64,000 bases of DNA from JAKQDH01 sp029558835 (GTDB taxonomy: Bacteria; Planctomycetota; Phycisphaerae; UBA1845): the NCBI GenBank assembly GCA_035356615.1, contig DAOQSN010000008.1, forward strand, positions 70,104-134,103, in the 5' to 3' direction. The notes under the pieces were generated by a model that was not told where the DNA came from, did no database searches, and saw only the letters and a program-made list of their open reading frames with translations. The translations under genes and the position numbers were made by a program. Below are positions 9,501 through 16,672 of this stretch, piece by piece (position 1 is the first letter of the stretch; each line of letters begins with the position of its first letter).

Positions 9501-9861
9501 CGACCAGTCCGTCGACGAACACCACCAGGCACGGCGGCGTCTTGCCGGCCTCGATGGCCGCGTCGAAGTGCCGGGCGACCTGCGGGATGCCCGCGAGCCC
9601 GCCGCCCGAACCGTGTAGCCAATAGACCACGGGGAAGCGCCGCTGCGGATCGCGCTCATACGCCGCGGGCCTGTAGAGGTGGTAACTGACCTTGGCCTTG
9701 GCCGCCGCGCTGTCGAAGGTGTGGAAGGTCACGCGCGGGGCCTTGACCTGACGCGTCACCCACTCGGCGGCGGGCTGACGCGGCACGGTGGGGGATTCGT
9801 CCGGCTGCGCGGTCGCTACACCTGCTACTGACAACAGCACCGTGACAAAGTAGCAAAGCAC
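6574..9861 (-). CDS. Secreted triple hydrolase: two esterases plus beta-lactamase-fold enzyme, EF-hand tail
   Basis: About 1,095 residues with a signal peptide (FVTVLLSVAGVATA). Domain 1 is an esterase-D/feruloyl-esterase-like alpha/beta hydrolase with WLHGSGGG and nucleophile elbow GFSMGG (about 163-168). Domain 2 resembles poly(3-hydroxybutyrate) depolymerase/LpqC esterases, with FHGGGGNPESM and elbow GMSNG (about 444-448). Domain 3 is a class C beta-lactamase-related serine hydrolase with the S-x-x-K motif SMTK (about 699-702) and YNYG. The C-terminus has EF-hand loops (DADGNGWLSKEE, DSDGDGSVSFQE). The GTG at 9861 is chosen because AAGGAG lies 8 bases upstream and the signal peptide follows at once; the longer frame upstream is implausible. 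All three catalytic nucleophiles appear intact. Confidence 0.85.
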   Translation of the reverse strand: MLCYFVTVLLSVAGVATAQPDESPTVPRQPAAEWVTRQVKAPRVTFHTFDSAAAKAKVSYHLYRPAAYERDPQRRFPVVYWLHGSGGGLAGIPQVARHFDAAIEAGKTPPCLVVFVDGLVEGMYVDWKDGTAPLETVIVKDLVPHIDGAYRTIATREDRLLDGFSMGGYGAARLGFKFPEMFRAVSIVGAGPMQAELVQTPRAGRQRAAEVLSKVYGGDQAYFRSVSPRTLAEQNAAAIAEGSLVRVVIGDKDEAFEDSCLFHEHLNALKIPHTWTVLPGVAHDPVGALRAMGDDNWAFYREAFNAPLTPAPGSPSHPSLAPGKAVTRAIKVGALDRRSLIYIPRSYDPARPTPVVVAFHGGGGNPESMVTLSGLNDKADEAGFIVTYPYGMGLLPNRLLTFNGGNCCGYAMDNNIDDVGFVRALLDDLASVANVDANRVYATGMSNGAIMAYRVASEIADRIAAIAPVGGPMGTETCAPSRPVAVMHFHGTADASAPMEGGQGVGHPLARDRPVFLSVRHSLDQWIKANGCAEPPMIEQLPDTAADGMTVTRTTWNGGRSGTEVVLVQINGGGHTWPGREPPLKQLGNSTRDISANDLMWEFFQRHARTPTNTPGANGAERELPPRPHGEAAKASGLNPDVLNRLDLAMQQAVANKEVAGVVDLVFKDGHRGYFEAFGKQDIEAGTPMPKDAIFRLMSMTKPVITVAALTLLDEGKFTLDEPISKHLPEWAEPMVLEDGELVPAKSPITPRMLMSHSSGLYYGQIDAGPGGRGGAGTGQGRRSTASAELAFRASRGENVTLKEYSEAVAKEPLKFHPGTGYNYGVSIDILGRYIEAVAGKPLDELLRERLFTPLEMHDTDFWVPREKASRIAQRYRQPQPGTLIAAPERDRPLTEKPSLFMGGHGLVSTAEDYARFCRMILNGGELDGLRILKPETVDLMFQNHVKAAGQRYGLGGAVDERGGYSWGGANGTQFWIDRTNKMFGVFMVQTQGYRAPTYKSFRRLVNEAAGVSGRGFDGPLGDQLEGERPATPNAPGGRPLRQAFDRLDADGNGWLSKEEYARSPMAERTDFTAADSDGDGSVSFQEAMIVLRRR

Positions 9862-10404
9862 TGCGTTCTCTCCTTGTGGACTCGCAAGCCTCGCACGATA
9901 GATCCACGCTGTGTCGTGCAAGAGCGTGCGTTCAACGCACGCCACGAGCAAGACGGTGCCAAGGCTGTTTATGACGTGCACCAGCAACGTGGCCGCCTCC
10001 CAACAAGGACCGTTGAGCACCCGGAGCCATTCCAATGCCGGAAGGACCCGACCGGGGGCACCTCGCCGGCTGACCGACGACCCCTCCCAGGACCGCCCCC
10101 CACGCGCTGGGGCCCTCATGCCGGGTTGTGGCTGCAGCGAGCCCCGTGGCCGCCGTACAGGCGGCGCGCGGCGTACTCGCAGGGTGCCGCTGTCCGGTCG
10201 GGTCAGACATCTGGCAAAACGAACTACAAGTCCCTATATTGCCAAGCGCTGAGGGGAGGGCGCCAACCCGGCGCATGGGGCCCCGAAACAAGCAGAATCT
10301 GCCGGCGCCGGCAATGAACCTCGCTCTCCGGCGTTGACCTTGGCGGGCGGCAAGTACGCGGCCGCACTCCTGCTGTCACTCAACGAGCATCAGGGAGAAC
10401 CACG
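9862..10404. other. Intergenic region between divergent genes
   Basis: About 540 bases separate the divergently transcribed triple hydrolase and the Spy-like gene. Short frames on both strands here are Arg/Pro-rich and lack homology-like features. Promoters for both genes should lie here; I could not identify a convincing -35/-10 pair. A ribosome binding site (CAGGGAGAA) sits just before the Spy-like ATG. Confidence 0.5.
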
Positions 10405-11214
10405 ATGTGTCGGAACCGACTGCACAGCTTCATCACTTTCATGTTCGCCACAGCCGTACTTTCGGGCGCATCCGGGTGGGCCATCGCACCTCCGCCAGCC
10501 GTCGCGGACGACGGGGCAATGGGTGCCAGTACGCTCCGGCCCAAGGTCACAGACGAGGAGCGCGGACAGCTGAAGCAGCTGCGCGAGCAACTGGACCAGG
10601 GGGAACTGACGCCGCAGGCGTTCGCCACCCAGGTGGACGAGCTTCTGGGGGATCGGTTCGCAGGACAGCGCCGCTGGGGCCGTGGGGTGTGGCGCGCCGC
10701 CGTGACGCGCGGGCTGTTTGCCCGCGTCGCTGACAGACTGCAGCTCACTGACGAACAGCGCGTTGCGGCTCGCGACGCTTGGCAGGCGGCACGCCATCGG
10801 GCACGGGTGCTGGCGCTGGAGGGAATGGCCAGCATCCGATTGACGCTGACGACCGAACAGCGCGCTGAGTTCGACCGGCTTCGCGCGGAGCGGTTCGCCT
10901 CCCTGCGTCAGGAAGGCGATAGTGCCGGGACAGGGCTCGAGCGCCGCTGGGCACCAGGGGCATGGCGACAGCGCGCACGGCAGTTCTTCGTCCGGGTGGC
11001 GGAGCACCTCCAGCTTACGGCGGAGCAGAAGGCGCAGATCCGGGAAGTACGCCAGGGGACCCAAGCGGGCTTCCGCGACTTGTGGCAGGATACCCGCACC
11101 CAATTCAAATCCCTGCTCACACTGGAACAAGCGCAAACTCTGGAGCAGCTTCGCGAGCAGTTCCGTGGCCGGGCCGCGGGTCGCGTCCGGCCGGATGGCG
11201 ATCCGGCAGAATGA
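10405..11214 (+). CDS. Periplasmic Spy/CpxP-like LTxxQ-motif protein
   Basis: 269-residue exported protein with an N-terminal hydrophobic signal (FITFMFATAVLSGASGWAIA). The rest is helical, charged and rich in Arg, Gln and Glu, with repeated LTxxQ-type motifs: LQLTDEQRVAAR, LTLTTEQRAEF, LQLTAEQKAQI and LLTLEQAQTL. Such motifs define the Spy/CpxP group of periplasmic chaperone or metal/envelope-stress proteins, and are also common in planctomycete small exported proteins. It appears to contain two copies of the helical unit. CAGGGAGAACCACG precedes the ATG. The family match is by motif only, so chaperone activity is an inference. Confidence 0.7.
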   Translation: MCRNRLHSFITFMFATAVLSGASGWAIAPPPAVADDGAMGASTLRPKVTDEERGQLKQLREQLDQGELTPQAFATQVDELLGDRFAGQRRWGRGVWRAAVTRGLFARVADRLQLTDEQRVAARDAWQAARHRARVLALEGMASIRLTLTTEQRAEFDRLRAERFASLRQEGDSAGTGLERRWAPGAWRQRARQFFVRVAEHLQLTAEQKAQIREVRQGTQAGFRDLWQDTRTQFKSLLTLEQAQTLEQLREQFRGRAAGRVRPDGDPAE

Positions 11215-11614
11215 CGAAGAAGCCCAGGGAACATCTAAGCGGGCGGCGGGCGCGCACGAGGTCGATCGTGAGCAGCAGGCGCCGCAGGTCGTCCCCGTGC
11301 CGGTTGGCATTGGAGCAGGCCTTGGCGAACGGTCCGTAGATGCGTTCGTGGTCGACCGTGCCGAACGCGCCCCAGTGGGGCCTCTCGTGCTCGCCGGTCG
11401 TTGACCGGATCGTGCGACGCGGCTGCTGGACCGGCAGCGCAATGAGGGGGCTCCACTCCCGCCACGCGATCCAATGCTCGAGCTCCTGCTCGTCCAGGAG
11501 CTCGTCGCCGTCCCGTGAGCGCTCGAGAAAGGACAGAGTGACTGCGGGTGGCCGCCAACTGCGGGCAACGTCCCGGCTTGACGGGCGGCCCGTTCGAGAG
11601 CAACAGCACGTCAT
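11215..11614 (-). pseudogene. Possible decayed protein-coding fragment
   Basis: The roughly 410 bases between the Spy-like gene and the small dockerin protein have no intact gene. On the minus strand one frame reads plausibly as protein in the middle (ELEHWIAWREWSPLIALP ... AFGTVDHERIYGPFAKAC, about bases 11280-11510), with balanced composition unlike the Arg/Pro-rich reading around it. It has no convincing start and no recognised domain. It may be a gene remnant or chance. Confidence 0.2.
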
Positions 11615-11628
11615 TCATGCCGCTCGGC

Positions 11629-12048
11629 CTATGCGCCGGTAAACGCCGTCTGAAACTCGGCGAAGTCGCGCAGGTCAACGTCGCCGTCATCGTCGAGGTC
11701 GTAGCAGTCGCAATCCGCTCCGAGGCCCTGACCTGGGCCCCCCAGGCAGTCGCTGAAGTCGGCGAAGTCGGCGAGGTCCACGTCCTGATCCCCGTCACAG
11801 TCACCCGGGAGCGTGGCCGCACGCATCACCGCCCAAAACCCACCCGTCAAGTCGAATTCCCCGCCGGTCATCACGACGACGTTCGCATCGGCTTGGCCGA
11901 TGGTGCCGGACAGCTCATAGCTGCCGCCGGTCGTCCCCATGGCTCCGCCGCCGTCGACGGTGAACCAGTCAACTGTGAATTGTGCATTAGCTACTGTGGC
12001 CAAGGTCAGCAGCAGGCCAAACAAGGCCGCGCTTCTGTATCGAGTCAC
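11629..12048 (-). CDS. Small secreted dockerin-like protein
   Basis: About 139 residues: signal peptide (SAALFGLLLTLATVANA), a short beta-rich region (FTVDWFTVDGGGAMGTTGG ... SGTIGQAD ... GGFW) and a C-terminal pair of Ca-loop repeats (GDCDGDQDVDLADFADFSDCL and YDLDDDGDVDLRDFAEFQTAF). This compact family is frequent in planctomycete genomes; the dockerin-like pair probably acts in calcium-dependent folding or cell-surface association. GTG at 12048 is preferred over the ATG at 12072 because GGAGGTGCAATC stands directly upstream. It follows the protease gene by 13 bases on the same strand, which suggests co-transcription. Confidence 0.75.
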   Translation of the reverse strand: MTRYRSAALFGLLLTLATVANAQFTVDWFTVDGGGAMGTTGGSYELSGTIGQADANVVVMTGGEFDLTGGFWAVMRAATLPGDCDGDQDVDLADFADFSDCLGGPGQGLGADCDCYDLDDDGDVDLRDFAEFQTAFTGA

Positions 12049-12061
12049 GATTGCACCTCCA

Positions 12062-13612
12062 TTACTCGCCAATCACGACCGTCCCACTGTGGGCTTGCAC
12101 CGTCATGCCGCGCACGCCATCAAACGTCATGGGCGGATACGTGCCCCCGAAGATGACGATGGTGCCGCCGCCCAGGACGCCGTAGTAGCCCTCCAGCAGG
12201 CTGTTCCACGGACAGGTGAGCGAGCCGTCCTCGTCCGCGGGGTCGCAGGGCGTATTCCGCCAGACGTAAACCACGCTGCGCGCGGCCAGGTACTCCGACA
12301 GCCGGTCGAAGGCGTAGCACAAGGCGCCCTCGCCGGTGTCCTCGTCCGGGATGCACTCGTCACTCTCGGAGCACGTGGCCACAGCGCGGATGAGGTGATC
12401 GCTCTGGGTGAACACCGGCGCGCCGGATGAGCCGCCGTCCTGCCCACCGTCGAGAAGCTCGAAGTCGTACGTGTCGTAGGCCGTACCGAAGCACTGCGAG
12501 ATGTCCTCGATGCCCAGCAGCGTGCCCCACGAGTACGATTTGCGCATGCCGAGCGGGTGGTGAATCATGCTGGCCAGCGACGGATTTGGCGCCTCGCCAG
12601 AGCTCCACCCCGCCCAGGCGATATCGCCGGGGATCTCGGCAGCGTTGAGGCCCAGCAGGGTGCAGTCAGCGTCGCTGTCTGTGGTCAGGTGTGTCGACCA
12701 GTTCGTTCGCGGGACTGACCCGAGCGGCGGGACGGAGCCGTCGCACGTTTCGCTCTGGAACAACCAATAGACTTCGACCGTAGCGGCCACCTCATCGGAA
12801 CTGACGCAATGGCCGGCCGTGAGGAAGAGCGGGTCGAAATCCGCAACTGTGCGCGTCACCATCGCTCCACTACAGACGTAACTTTCGCCGCCCTCGACGA
12901 AACGGATATGTGCCACCGCGGCCATTTCGGTCTCCCAGCCGGGATAGCAACTGGCGTCGAGCCGACAGCCGGAGCGCTCCAGCAGTTCACGCGGCATCGG
13001 GAAGTTCTGCAGGATCCCGGTGATCGTCAGGGCGGCGCGGGGTGATGCCGGATCAACGGCGGAGGGCAGGTAGTACTCGACGCGTACGCGCCGGCCGAAT
13101 ACGGTTGGCGCCCAGAACGGGAAGCCCGCGTGCGCATCGGCCGCCGTGAAGGGACCGTAAGCCTCGCGCGCATCATCGGCGTTGTAGAGGATGAGCTCGG
13201 CGCCGAGCGGCGGGCGAAATGGTTCGAATCGTACGCGGAGCGACTCGGCGTTGGGCGAGGCGAGCTCGAGCGTCCAGAGCCTGCCGCCGTCCTTCAGTTG
13301 GGTCCACACGCCGTCGCACGCCGTGGCGAGCTGCTGGGGGAAAACACGGCCAATGACCGGCGGGTTTTCCGTGTGGCGCACCGTATCGTCGGGCCCGAGC
13401 GCCGGCAGGACGGCCTGCCGCTCCAGCGGGAACGCCTCCGCCAAGTCGAGGCTCCGGGGAACGGGCACGGCGATATCGGCCCGCGGATACGGCGAGAGCA
13501 CGCTGGCCGTGGCGACCTCTTCCGCCGAGGCCGAGACCGGCAGCATGGGTAGAAGCAATACCACGAGGAAGATCAGGTAGTCGTGATTTCGTTTTTGTAA
13601 TGTGTTTAGCAT
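12062..13612 (-). CDS. Secreted trypsin-like serine protease
   Basis: 516 residues with a signal peptide (YLIFLVVLLLPMLPVSASA). The catalytic domain shows LTAGHCV (His), a candidate Asp region, and DGGSSGAPVF containing the G-x-S-G-x-P nucleophile motif, as in chymotrypsin-fold and lysyl-endopeptidase-like proteases. Cys residues around HC and ETCDGS suggest disulfides as in exported enzymes. A C-terminal extension (about residues 460-516: NSLLEGYYGVLGGGTIVIFGG) resembles the start of a parallel beta-helix repeat. ATG at 13612 follows GGAGGTGCGACC, nearly the same leader as the downstream dockerin gene. Predicted extracellular or periplasmic. Confidence 0.88.
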   Translation of the reverse strand: MLNTLQKRNHDYLIFLVVLLLPMLPVSASAEEVATASVLSPYPRADIAVPVPRSLDLAEAFPLERQAVLPALGPDDTVRHTENPPVIGRVFPQQLATACDGVWTQLKDGGRLWTLELASPNAESLRVRFEPFRPPLGAELILYNADDAREAYGPFTAADAHAGFPFWAPTVFGRRVRVEYYLPSAVDPASPRAALTITGILQNFPMPRELLERSGCRLDASCYPGWETEMAAVAHIRFVEGGESYVCSGAMVTRTVADFDPLFLTAGHCVSSDEVAATVEVYWLFQSETCDGSVPPLGSVPRTNWSTHLTTDSDADCTLLGLNAAEIPGDIAWAGWSSGEAPNPSLASMIHHPLGMRKSYSWGTLLGIEDISQCFGTAYDTYDFELLDGGQDGGSSGAPVFTQSDHLIRAVATCSESDECIPDEDTGEGALCYAFDRLSEYLAARSVVYVWRNTPCDPADEDGSLTCPWNSLLEGYYGVLGGGTIVIFGGTYPPMTFDGVRGMTVQAHSGTVVIGE

Positions 13613-13640
13613 GGTCGCACCTCCGGTGGGTCTGAAGCCC

Positions 13641-15773
13641 TTATTGCAGACTCACCAGGACGAGCACGAGGCCATCGCCCTCGGCGAGGCCCGTCATGGC
13701 TTTGCCGATTGTCGCACCGTGCGCCCGGTCGTGGTCGGTCACCTTCATCGCGCAGCCCGGAACATCGGACGTCGTGAGCAGATCGCCCGGCTGAATCGGG
13801 CCGTTCGAGCTTACGCAGCGGCACCAAACCCGGCCCGTCAACGCGACCGGGTGCTCGCCGTCGGCGACGGAATTCTCCTGTCCCATGACCATGCCTGGGT
13901 TGATGCCACCCGCGCCGCTGATTACGCCGGCGACCGTGCGGTCGTAGGCGCGGCTGCTGACGACGAGTCCGCCGGGGTTGGCAGAGTCAATGCAAACGAC
14001 CGAGCCCGGCGCGGGCTTCCGCTCCGGTGCGGCCACGCGGAACTGCTCGGACAGGTCCGCGCCGCCGGTGATCTGGAGGATGGTGCAGATGGTCCGGCCG
14101 TCGGCGTTCACCTGGAACGGCCGGCTGGCGGTCTGCTCGTCGTAAGCGACGATGAACGGACCGGTGGTCTCTTCCCGCTGGAGCCAGAGAACTTCACCCG
14201 AGCCGTCGTTCTGAACGTGCATCGTGGCGGTGTTGCTGTTGTTCGTAATGTGCGCGGCGATACCCGCATTGGCCTGGTAGTTGTGGGCCTGAAGCGGGGC
14301 GTTCGCGGCGTTTTGCCCCACCCCGATGACATTGAGCGCGTGAGTGGTCGTCCCCAGTCCTCCGACGGTCACCGAGCCGCCACCGTTGTTGATGAAGAGC
14401 GTCGCCGGCACCCCATTGTTACGGGCCATGAGCTCATTGTCGTCCATGGCCAGATTGAGGCTGGTCACCGGACCCACCACGACGTAGCCCCCAGAGCCGG
14501 GCCCCGCATCGGTCCCATTGTCCACGTGCAGGCGCACGTCCGGATCCGTCGTGCCCACGCCCACGTTGCCGCCGCCATTGACGAGCAGCACATCGTGATC
14601 GGAAGTGCCATTAATATCCATGCTTCCAACGATGAAACTCGACGATGAATCGATGCTTGTGCCGTCGAAGGTCAGTCGGTCGAATTGCGTACCGAAAGAG
14701 TTGTAGCGCCTGGTCAGCTCCAGCACGTACGGCGACGCCGAGTCGTACGGCTTCGACACCTCCAGGTGCGAGGTAGGCGCGGAGGTCCCCACGCCCACGT
14801 AGCCGTCGCTGTAATAGACGCTGGAACCGTTGGCATCCCATAAGCACGCGCCCGCCCCTGCCGGCTGCCAGGACGCGAGGCCGGCGGCGTCCGACGTCAG
14901 CACGTAGCCGTTCTGCGCGCCCGTGGTAAGTTGGAACCCCGTCGTCTTGACCGTGCCGGCGACGTCCAGGCGTGTCGCGGGCGAGGTGGTGCCGATGCCG
15001 ACGGAACCGTCCGTGCTCAGACACAGGTGGACGGGGTTGTCGCTGTAGTTTGCATTCGCGCCGAATGAGAAACGCAGCTGCGAACCCGGAGTCGCGCCAC
15101 TGGTCGTGCGATAGAGCGACCACTTGTCGACCAGGTCGCCGCCGCTGAGCTCGGCCAGGTGAAACGCTGACCCGTAATTTCCGCCGGGGCTGCTGAACAG
15201 GCCGAGCACGGCGTCGCCGTCCTCGAGAATCAAATCGTCGTTGTACAAGGCGAGCTCGTTCAACAACTGGTCAACGCCCACCAGGTGAAGGGGCGCGGCG
15301 GGATCGGCCTTGCCGATCCCCACGTTCCCGGCGTTCGTGGCGTAGATGTCGTCGCCGTTGGCGGCCCAGTAGCCCGCGCCGCTACCGGGGCTGTTCAGCG
15401 CGTACAGCGCATACGGCGTCGCACTCACCGGCTGCCGGGGCGTCAACGTCGTATAGGACCCGCCGCCGGCCGGGTAGCGCGCCTGGATCTCGATCCAGCG
15501 GGCATTGCCGAAGAACGCGCCGCCGAAATCGAGCTCGACAGTGAACAGGCCGTTGACCACGTCCGTGCCGGCCAGGGTGTTCTGGCCCAGGAGAATTCCG
15601 CCCGTTGCCGCGCCATAAAGTCCGAAAATGAAGTCGACGTCACCGGTAACCGGGACGCCGGCCTGCTTGAACTGCCCCTGGTACGTAAACGCCGTGCCCA
15701 GCGGCTCCAGGCCCCAGGCCGGCGTCGCGATCAGGCCGGCCACGATCATCAGACCCGCAAATCGCCCGCTCAT
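13641..15773 (-). CDS. Secreted tail-fibre-like repeat protein
   Basis: About 710 residues beginning with a signal peptide (GLMIVAGLIATPAWG), then a region common to planctomycete exported proteins (AFTYQGQFKQAGVPVTGDVDF). Several repeats carry the phrase GNVGIGKADPAAPLHL, GSVGIGTTSPATRLDVAGT or GNVGVGTTDPDVRLHVDNG, which resemble phage tail-fibre and T-box-like trimeric repeats. The C-terminus lacks the peptidase S74 Ser/Lys dyad that I can recognise, though MTGLAEGDGLVLVLV is typical of the end of this family. ATG at 15773 is chosen for the upstream TTGGAGGATTGTC and the signal. Probable surface-exposed structural protein; no enzymatic role seen. Confidence 0.75.
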   Translation of the reverse strand: MSGRFAGLMIVAGLIATPAWGLEPLGTAFTYQGQFKQAGVPVTGDVDFIFGLYGAATGGILLGQNTLAGTDVVNGLFTVELDFGGAFFGNARWIEIQARYPAGGGSYTTLTPRQPVSATPYALYALNSPGSGAGYWAANGDDIYATNAGNVGIGKADPAAPLHLVGVDQLLNELALYNDDLILEDGDAVLGLFSSPGGNYGSAFHLAELSGGDLVDKWSLYRTTSGATPGSQLRFSFGANANYSDNPVHLCLSTDGSVGIGTTSPATRLDVAGTVKTTGFQLTTGAQNGYVLTSDAAGLASWQPAGAGACLWDANGSSVYYSDGYVGVGTSAPTSHLEVSKPYDSASPYVLELTRRYNSFGTQFDRLTFDGTSIDSSSSFIVGSMDINGTSDHDVLLVNGGGNVGVGTTDPDVRLHVDNGTDAGPGSGGYVVVGPVTSLNLAMDDNELMARNNGVPATLFINNGGGSVTVGGLGTTTHALNVIGVGQNAANAPLQAHNYQANAGIAAHITNNSNTATMHVQNDGSGEVLWLQREETTGPFIVAYDEQTASRPFQVNADGRTICTILQITGGADLSEQFRVAAPERKPAPGSVVCIDSANPGGLVVSSRAYDRTVAGVISGAGGINPGMVMGQENSVADGEHPVALTGRVWCRCVSSNGPIQPGDLLTTSDVPGCAMKVTDHDRAHGATIGKAMTGLAEGDGLVLVLVSLQ

Positions 15774-16078
15774 GACAATCCTCCAAGTTGCTGCAATAGT
15801 CTTCTGCCCGCCCAACGCGCGGGCTGTCGTGTCAGCGCCCTGCCCGGGCTCCCCTCTCGGGGTTGCGCGCGGGCCCGCCGGGGACGGCTGCCAGGTTCCC
15901 GGCGGCCGCACCCGGTGTGGACGGGACCCTAAGCGTTGCAAACCACCGTCGAACCGGTTATGATGGCGTTCACTCGGTCGGACCGGGTGAGCGCCGCCCA
16001 GGGTTCGCCTCGATCCCAGCCCACCATGACTCAGTTCGCAGGCGGATCGTGGTACCCATCAGAAAAAGGGGGGATTTC
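15774..16078. other. Intergenic region upstream of sigma/kinase pair
   Basis: About 305 bases between divergent genes. It should hold promoters for the tail-fibre-like gene and for the sigma/kinase operon. Only the ribosome binding site AAAAAGGGGGGAT just before the sigma factor start is clear. No other feature was recognised. Confidence 0.4.
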
Positions 16079-16672
16079 TTGGCGGACCAAGCCGCGGGCA
16101 GCGTGACGTGCATGCTCCAGGCCGCGTGCAACGGCGATCCGCAGGCCGCCGCGGCACTGCTGCCGCTGATCTACACGGAGCTGCGTGCGCTGGCGACAGC
16201 GCGCCTGGCTCAAACTCCTCCGGGCAACACGTTTCAGCCGACCGCTCTCGTCCACGAGGCCTATCTGCGGCTGGTGGGCCACGGGGATCCCGGCTGGAAC
16301 AGCCGGGGGCATTTCTTCGGGGCGGCGGCACAGGCCATGCGGCAGATTCTCGTCGAGCAGGCGCGTCGAAAGGCGAGCAAGAAGCACGGCGGCGGGTGTC
16401 AGCGCGTCCCGTTGGACCAGGTAGAACCTTCAACCGACCCGCCCGCGGAGGAGCTCTTGGCACTGGACGAGGCGCTGACGCGACTGGAGTCTGCCGAACC
16501 CATGAAGGGCAAGATCGTTTCGCTGCGTTACTTCGCCGGCCTGACCGCTGAGCAAGCCGCGGCCGCGCTGGGAATGTCCGTACCGACGCTGGAACGCGAA
16601 TGGCGCTCCGCGCGGGCATTCCTCTACACGTTGTTGACGGACAGCGACGCGACGCCGGGAGGGCGCCGGTGA
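16079..16672 (+). CDS. ECF-type RNA polymerase sigma factor (planctomycete ECF_sub-like)
   Basis: About 197 residues. Region 2 includes LIYTELRALATARLAQ, FQPTALVHEAYLRLVG and FFGAAAQAMRQILVEQARRKAS. Region 4 includes GKIVSLRYFAGLTAEQAAAALGMSVPTLEREWRSARAFL, a helix-turn-helix that recognises the -35 element. This matches the ECF-like sigma group abundant in planctomycetes. I favour the TTG at 16079 because AGGGGGGAT stands about 6 bases upstream and the length is right; GTG at 16049 is an alternative. No anti-sigma gene is adjacent. The stop overlaps the start of the Ser/Thr kinase (TGATG), so kinase and sigma are translationally coupled, suggesting that the kinase controls the sigma factor. 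Confidence 0.9.
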   Translation: MADQAAGSVTCMLQAACNGDPQAAAALLPLIYTELRALATARLAQTPPGNTFQPTALVHEAYLRLVGHGDPGWNSRGHFFGAAAQAMRQILVEQARRKASKKHGGGCQRVPLDQVEPSTDPPAEELLALDEALTRLESAEPMKGKIVSLRYFAGLTAEQAAAALGMSVPTLEREWRSARAFLYTLLTDSDATPGGRR

